A program made the translations under genes and the position numbers. DNA of 64,000 nucleotides from Nonomuraea rubra (GTDB lineage Bacteria; Actinomycetota; Actinomycetes; Streptosporangiales; Streptosporangiaceae), in the NCBI RefSeq assembly GCF_014207985.1, contig NZ_JACHMI010000001.1:7113001-7177000 (forward strand), given 5' to 3'. The notes below the pieces were generated by a model. It was not told the origin of the DNA. It searched no databases and saw only the letters and a program-made list of their open reading frames with translations. Positions 61,366 to 64,000 of the stretch are shown here, piece after piece (within the stretch, counting starts at the first letter, position 1; every line of letters starts with the position of its first letter).

Positions 61366-61649
61366 TGATCCCGCCTGGCCCAGGCGGCCTGCTCGGCGAT
61401 CGCCATGGGCCGGCCGGGCCGTCGGCCCGCACGATCACGCCGGGCGCTCCGGCCTCGACCCGCTTCTGCGCGGCTGCCGGAGCCGGGCGCGCGGAGTGTC
61501 GCTCCAGGCCGTGGGCGTAAGCGTCGCGACCAGACTCAGGGCCGGCGCCGACGCGGTGACCGCGCGGTGCGGCGAAAGGGCACGTGAGGGCATGGAGCGT
61601 TCAGCGCCGGAGGCCGCGCTCCAGCGCGAGCTGGAGCGCGGCGGCGGGA

Positions 61650-63131
61650 TCAGTGCTGATCGCGCAGGTTCTCGCAGTCCGCGAGGATCATCGTCCACGC
61701 GGCGGCGGGCAACCGCGCCGTCAGCCGGTCCCCGTCAGCCTGTACGGCGAGCGGCTCCGGAAGGGCCTCCACCCGGTGCGGGTCGTCCCCGGCGGCGATC
61801 ACCGTGGCCGACACCGGCCTGACCGGTGCCGGAAGCCGGGCGGTCAGGTCGAGGTCCTGGTCGGGCGAGCGGTTGACGGCGAACAGCGCCACCCGGGACC
61901 CGTCCACGGTGGCCACCGCCGACAGCGCGGGCGCCTCGCCGTACCGCCCGGTCTCCAGGAGCGGCCCGGACGGCTCCACCCGCAGCACGGTGCCGCGCGC
62001 GTGCCGGGCCGTGAGCGCGAACGGGTGGAAGATCGTCTGACGCCAGGCCGGGCCGCCGGGCTCGGTCCTGATCGGCGCGATGATGTTGGCGAGCTGCGCC
62101 TGGCAGGCGATGCTCACCCGGTCGGCGTGCCGCAGCAGCGTGATCAGGAAGTCCCCCACCACCACGGCGTCGGCGGCGGTGAAGGTGTCCTCGATCAGCT
62201 CCGGCGCCTCCTGGAACGGCGAGCGCTCGCGCCCGGTGAACCGGCTCTGGTTCCAGACGTTCCACTCGTCGAAGGACAGGTTGATCTTCTTCTTGCGCCG
62301 GAGCTTGGCCCCGATGTGGTCGGCCGTGGCCACGATGGCCGTGATGTAGCGGTCCATGTCCACGGCGCTGCAGAGGAAGCCGGGCAGGTCGCCGTTCTCC
62401 TCGTAGTAGTTGTGCAGCGACAGGTAGTCGACCGCGTCGTAGGCGTGTTCGAGTACGGTCGCCTCCCACGCGCCGAACGTCGGCATCCCGCTGTTGGAGC
62501 TGCCGCACAGCACCAGCTCGATGCCGGGGTCGACGAGCCGCATGGCCTTGGCGGTCTCGTTCGCGAGCCGGCCGTACTCGTGCGCGGTCTTGTGGCCGAT
62601 CTGCCAGGGTCCGTCCATCTCGTTGCCGAGACACCAGAGCCTGATCCCGTACGGGTCGGTCACGCCGTGTTTGACCCGCAGGTCCGACCAGTGCGTACCC
62701 GAGGGGTGGTTGGCGTATTCGAGCAGGTCGCAGGCCTCCTGGATGCCCCGGGTGCCGAGGTTGACGGCCATCATCGGCTCCACCCCGGCGGCCCGGGTCC
62801 AGGTCATGAACTCGTTGAGCCCGAACGCGTTCGTCTCGATCTGCCGCCAGGCCAGGTCCAGCCGGGTGGGCCGGTCGGGGCCGACGCCGTCCTCCCAGCG
62901 GTAGCCGGAGACGAAGTTGCCCCCGGGGTAGCGGACCACGCTCACGCCCAGCTCGCGGGTCAGCTCCAGCACGTCGGTGCGGAAGCCGTGGTCGTCCGCC
63001 GCCGGGTGGCCGGGTTCGTAGATGCCGGTGTAGACGCATCGGCCCATGTGCTCGACGAACGAGCCGAACAGGCGCCTGTTGACGGGGGCGATGCGGAAGG
63101 AGGGGTCAAGGGTCAGGTGTGCTTGAGGCAC
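61650..63131 (-). CDS. GH51 alpha-L-arabinofuranosidase
   Basis: 493 residues from GTG 63131, with GAGGAG nine bases before. TIM barrel with acid/base Glu171 in WCLGNEMDGPW and nucleophile Glu289 in NLSFDEWNVW, plus YPGGNFVSGYRWEDG and the C-terminal beta-sandwich. These are the hallmarks of family 51, retaining enzymes that release terminal L-arabinofuranose from arabinan, arabinoxylan or their oligomers. No signal peptide, so it is intracellular and uses imported oligosaccharides. The upstream gene (63136 to edge) starts beyond the window, and the two are only 4 bp apart, hence one operon. Confidence 0.93.
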   Translation of the reverse strand: MPQAHLTLDPSFRIAPVNRRLFGSFVEHMGRCVYTGIYEPGHPAADDHGFRTDVLELTRELGVSVVRYPGGNFVSGYRWEDGVGPDRPTRLDLAWRQIETNAFGLNEFMTWTRAAGVEPMMAVNLGTRGIQEACDLLEYANHPSGTHWSDLRVKHGVTDPYGIRLWCLGNEMDGPWQIGHKTAHEYGRLANETAKAMRLVDPGIELVLCGSSNSGMPTFGAWEATVLEHAYDAVDYLSLHNYYEENGDLPGFLCSAVDMDRYITAIVATADHIGAKLRRKKKINLSFDEWNVWNQSRFTGRERSPFQEAPELIEDTFTAADAVVVGDFLITLLRHADRVSIACQAQLANIIAPIRTEPGGPAWRQTIFHPFALTARHARGTVLRVEPSGPLLETGRYGEAPALSAVATVDGSRVALFAVNRSPDQDLDLTARLPAPVRPVSATVIAAGDDPHRVEALPEPLAVQADGDRLTARLPAAAWTMILADCENLRDQH

Positions 63132-63135
63132 AGGG

Positions 63136-64000
63136 TCAGGCTCCTCGGTAGACGCGGACGTAGTCGAAGTCGGCGTTGACGGCAGGCTGGGCCCCTCCGT
63201 GGGCGATCAGGCCGATGCGCACGGCCGTGTCCTTGGGGAAGGTCCACACGCCGCCCCAGGTCCAGGTCTTGCCGTCGCGGCTGGATCCGGCGCGGAACTC
63301 GTGCTCCCCGTTGGCCGGGTCCACGTGGTGCGCCAGCCGCAGCCAGGTGGTCTTCGCGGGCGGGCCGACGATGTTGCCGCCGTAGGACAGGCGGTCGGCG
63401 AAGGTCAGCTCGCGGCCGTACTCGACCTGGCGGGTGTTCCAGATGGCGACCTGGGCCAGGCGGGCGAAGTCGTCGTCGGAGGCGTAGGCGATCAGCCCGG
63501 CCTGCTGGTAGTTGCGTACGGTGTCCTCGCCCAGATCGAGCGTGACCTTGGTCTCCACGACGTAGTCGCCCTCGGGCGCCTCGCGCAGCAGCACCGACGC
63601 CTGGTTGCCGGCCCCGACCAGGTCGGCGCCCTGGACGGGCCAGCGCAGCACGCCGTCCTCGGTCCTGGCCGCGGCGTCCTGCCGCACCCAGGTCCAGCCG
63701 GGGCCGAGCGGCCCGGTGAACTCGTCGGCGTCCAGCAGCCTGCCCGTGCGCGGCGTAGGCGCCGCCTTGGTGACGGCCTTGAACAGCCGGGCGGCGGAGA
63801 CGTTGTCGAAGGCGGCTCCCCCGTCGGAGACCAGCCCGACGGGGCCGTGCGCGCGGCCGGTGACGGTGACGCTCGCCTGCGGGTCGCGGAGCCGGGCCTC
63901 GGTCACCTCGGCGGTGATCGTCCGTCCCTTGACGGTGACGGCCAGGTTGTGCCAGGTCGCGGCCCCTCCGGGCAGCGGCACCGTCCGGGACGTGCCGTCC
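63136..64000 (-). CDS. C-terminal part of a GH43-type or related multidomain glycosidase (start outside window)
   Basis: The frame is open through 64000, so only the last 288 residues are seen. Two concanavalin-like segments are visible. The first is ATWHNLAVTVKGRTITAEV to FDNVSAARL. The second starts at DEFTGPLGPGWTWVRQD and contains DYVVETKVTLDLGEDTVRN, AGLIAYASDDDFARL and TWTWGGVWTFP, ending in FDYVRVYRGA. The second resembles the beta-xylosidase C-terminal Con-A-like domain found after GH43 catalytic domains. The catalytic domain lies off-window. It precedes the arabinofuranosidase by 4 bp, suggesting arabinan or arabinoxylan breakdown. Confidence 0.7.
   Translation of the reverse strand, partial: DGTSRTVPLPGGAATWHNLAVTVKGRTITAEVTEARLRDPQASVTVTGRAHGPVGLVSDGGAAFDNVSAARLFKAVTKAAPTPRTGRLLDADEFTGPLGPGWTWVRQDAAARTEDGVLRWPVQGADLVGAGNQASVLLREAPEGDYVVETKVTLDLGEDTVRNYQQAGLIAYASDDDFARLAQVAIWNTRQVEYGRELTFADRLSYGGNIVGPPAKTTWLRLAHHVDPANGEHEFRAGSSRDGKTWTWGGVWTFPKDTAVRIGLIAHGGAQPAVNADFDYVRVYRGA

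Overview
The window is very GC-rich (about 70% by eye). It uses many GTG starts and carries large actinobacterial regulators: SARP/AfsR with NB-ARC, XRE with NB-ARC and TPRs, and LuxR proteins with AAA-type ATPase domains. It also has LacI-controlled sugar importers with no ATPase gene of their own and many single-domain SDRs and alpha/beta hydrolases. This fits the chromosome of a filamentous actinomycete, probably in or near the Streptosporangiales (for example Nonomuraea-like). The genus is an inference. I saw no rRNA, tRNA, prophage, CRISPR or PKS/NRPS genes; the content looks like accessory or chromosome-arm DNA.

Layout: 1-5.4 kb has a secreted tannase-type esterase (cut by the window edge), a 201-bp element with 23-bp inverted ends, a secreted alpha/beta hydrolase, a VOC protein, a decayed flavoprotein reductase and two SDRs. 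5.6-15.1 kb is an alpha-galactoside utilisation locus: LacI regulator, a six-hairpin-like glycosidase candidate, an ABC importer (binding lipoprotein and two permeases), a GH36-type alpha-galactosidase and a GH110-type alpha-1,3-galactosidase. None of the three enzymes has a signal peptide, so imported oligosaccharides are probably cut in the cytoplasm. 15.1-26.7 kb holds small redox and regulatory modules: TetR with an epoxide-hydrolase-like protein, an LLM monooxygenase with its FMN reductase, an SDR-type epimerase, an alcohol dehydrogenase among pseudogenes, SDR/XRE pairs, and a SnoaL-like protein divergent from a TetR gene over a 38-bp palindrome.

26.8-33.7 kb is a cell-wall-active block. 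Two neighbouring secreted proteins, one with a lysozyme/SLT-like domain and one with a CHAP domain, carry nearly identical C-terminal arrays of five 165-bp (55-residue) FG-GAP-like repeats. Each gene is followed by a strong hairpin. Upstream lie a 1007-residue SARP regulator and a divergent VanX-type D-Ala-D-Ala dipeptidase. 33.7-39.4 kb has an APH-like kinase, an alpha/beta hydrolase, a NarL-type two-component system and a membrane protein behind six 13-bp tandem repeats.

39.7-54.7 kb is dominated by LuxR/AAA regulators (one split in two at a TGATG overlap, two intact) around alpha/beta hydrolases. Three of these are paralogous HSL-type esterases interleaved with an AraC and an XRE/NB-ARC/TPR regulator. 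54.7-64 kb is a second LacI-controlled sugar locus: ABC importer, LacI, divergent glycogen-debranching-type enzyme, then a GH51 arabinofuranosidase and the end of a GH43-like protein. Pseudogene fragments (disulfide reductase, LuxR, SDR, SARP, MFS) are scattered throughout, showing active gene decay.
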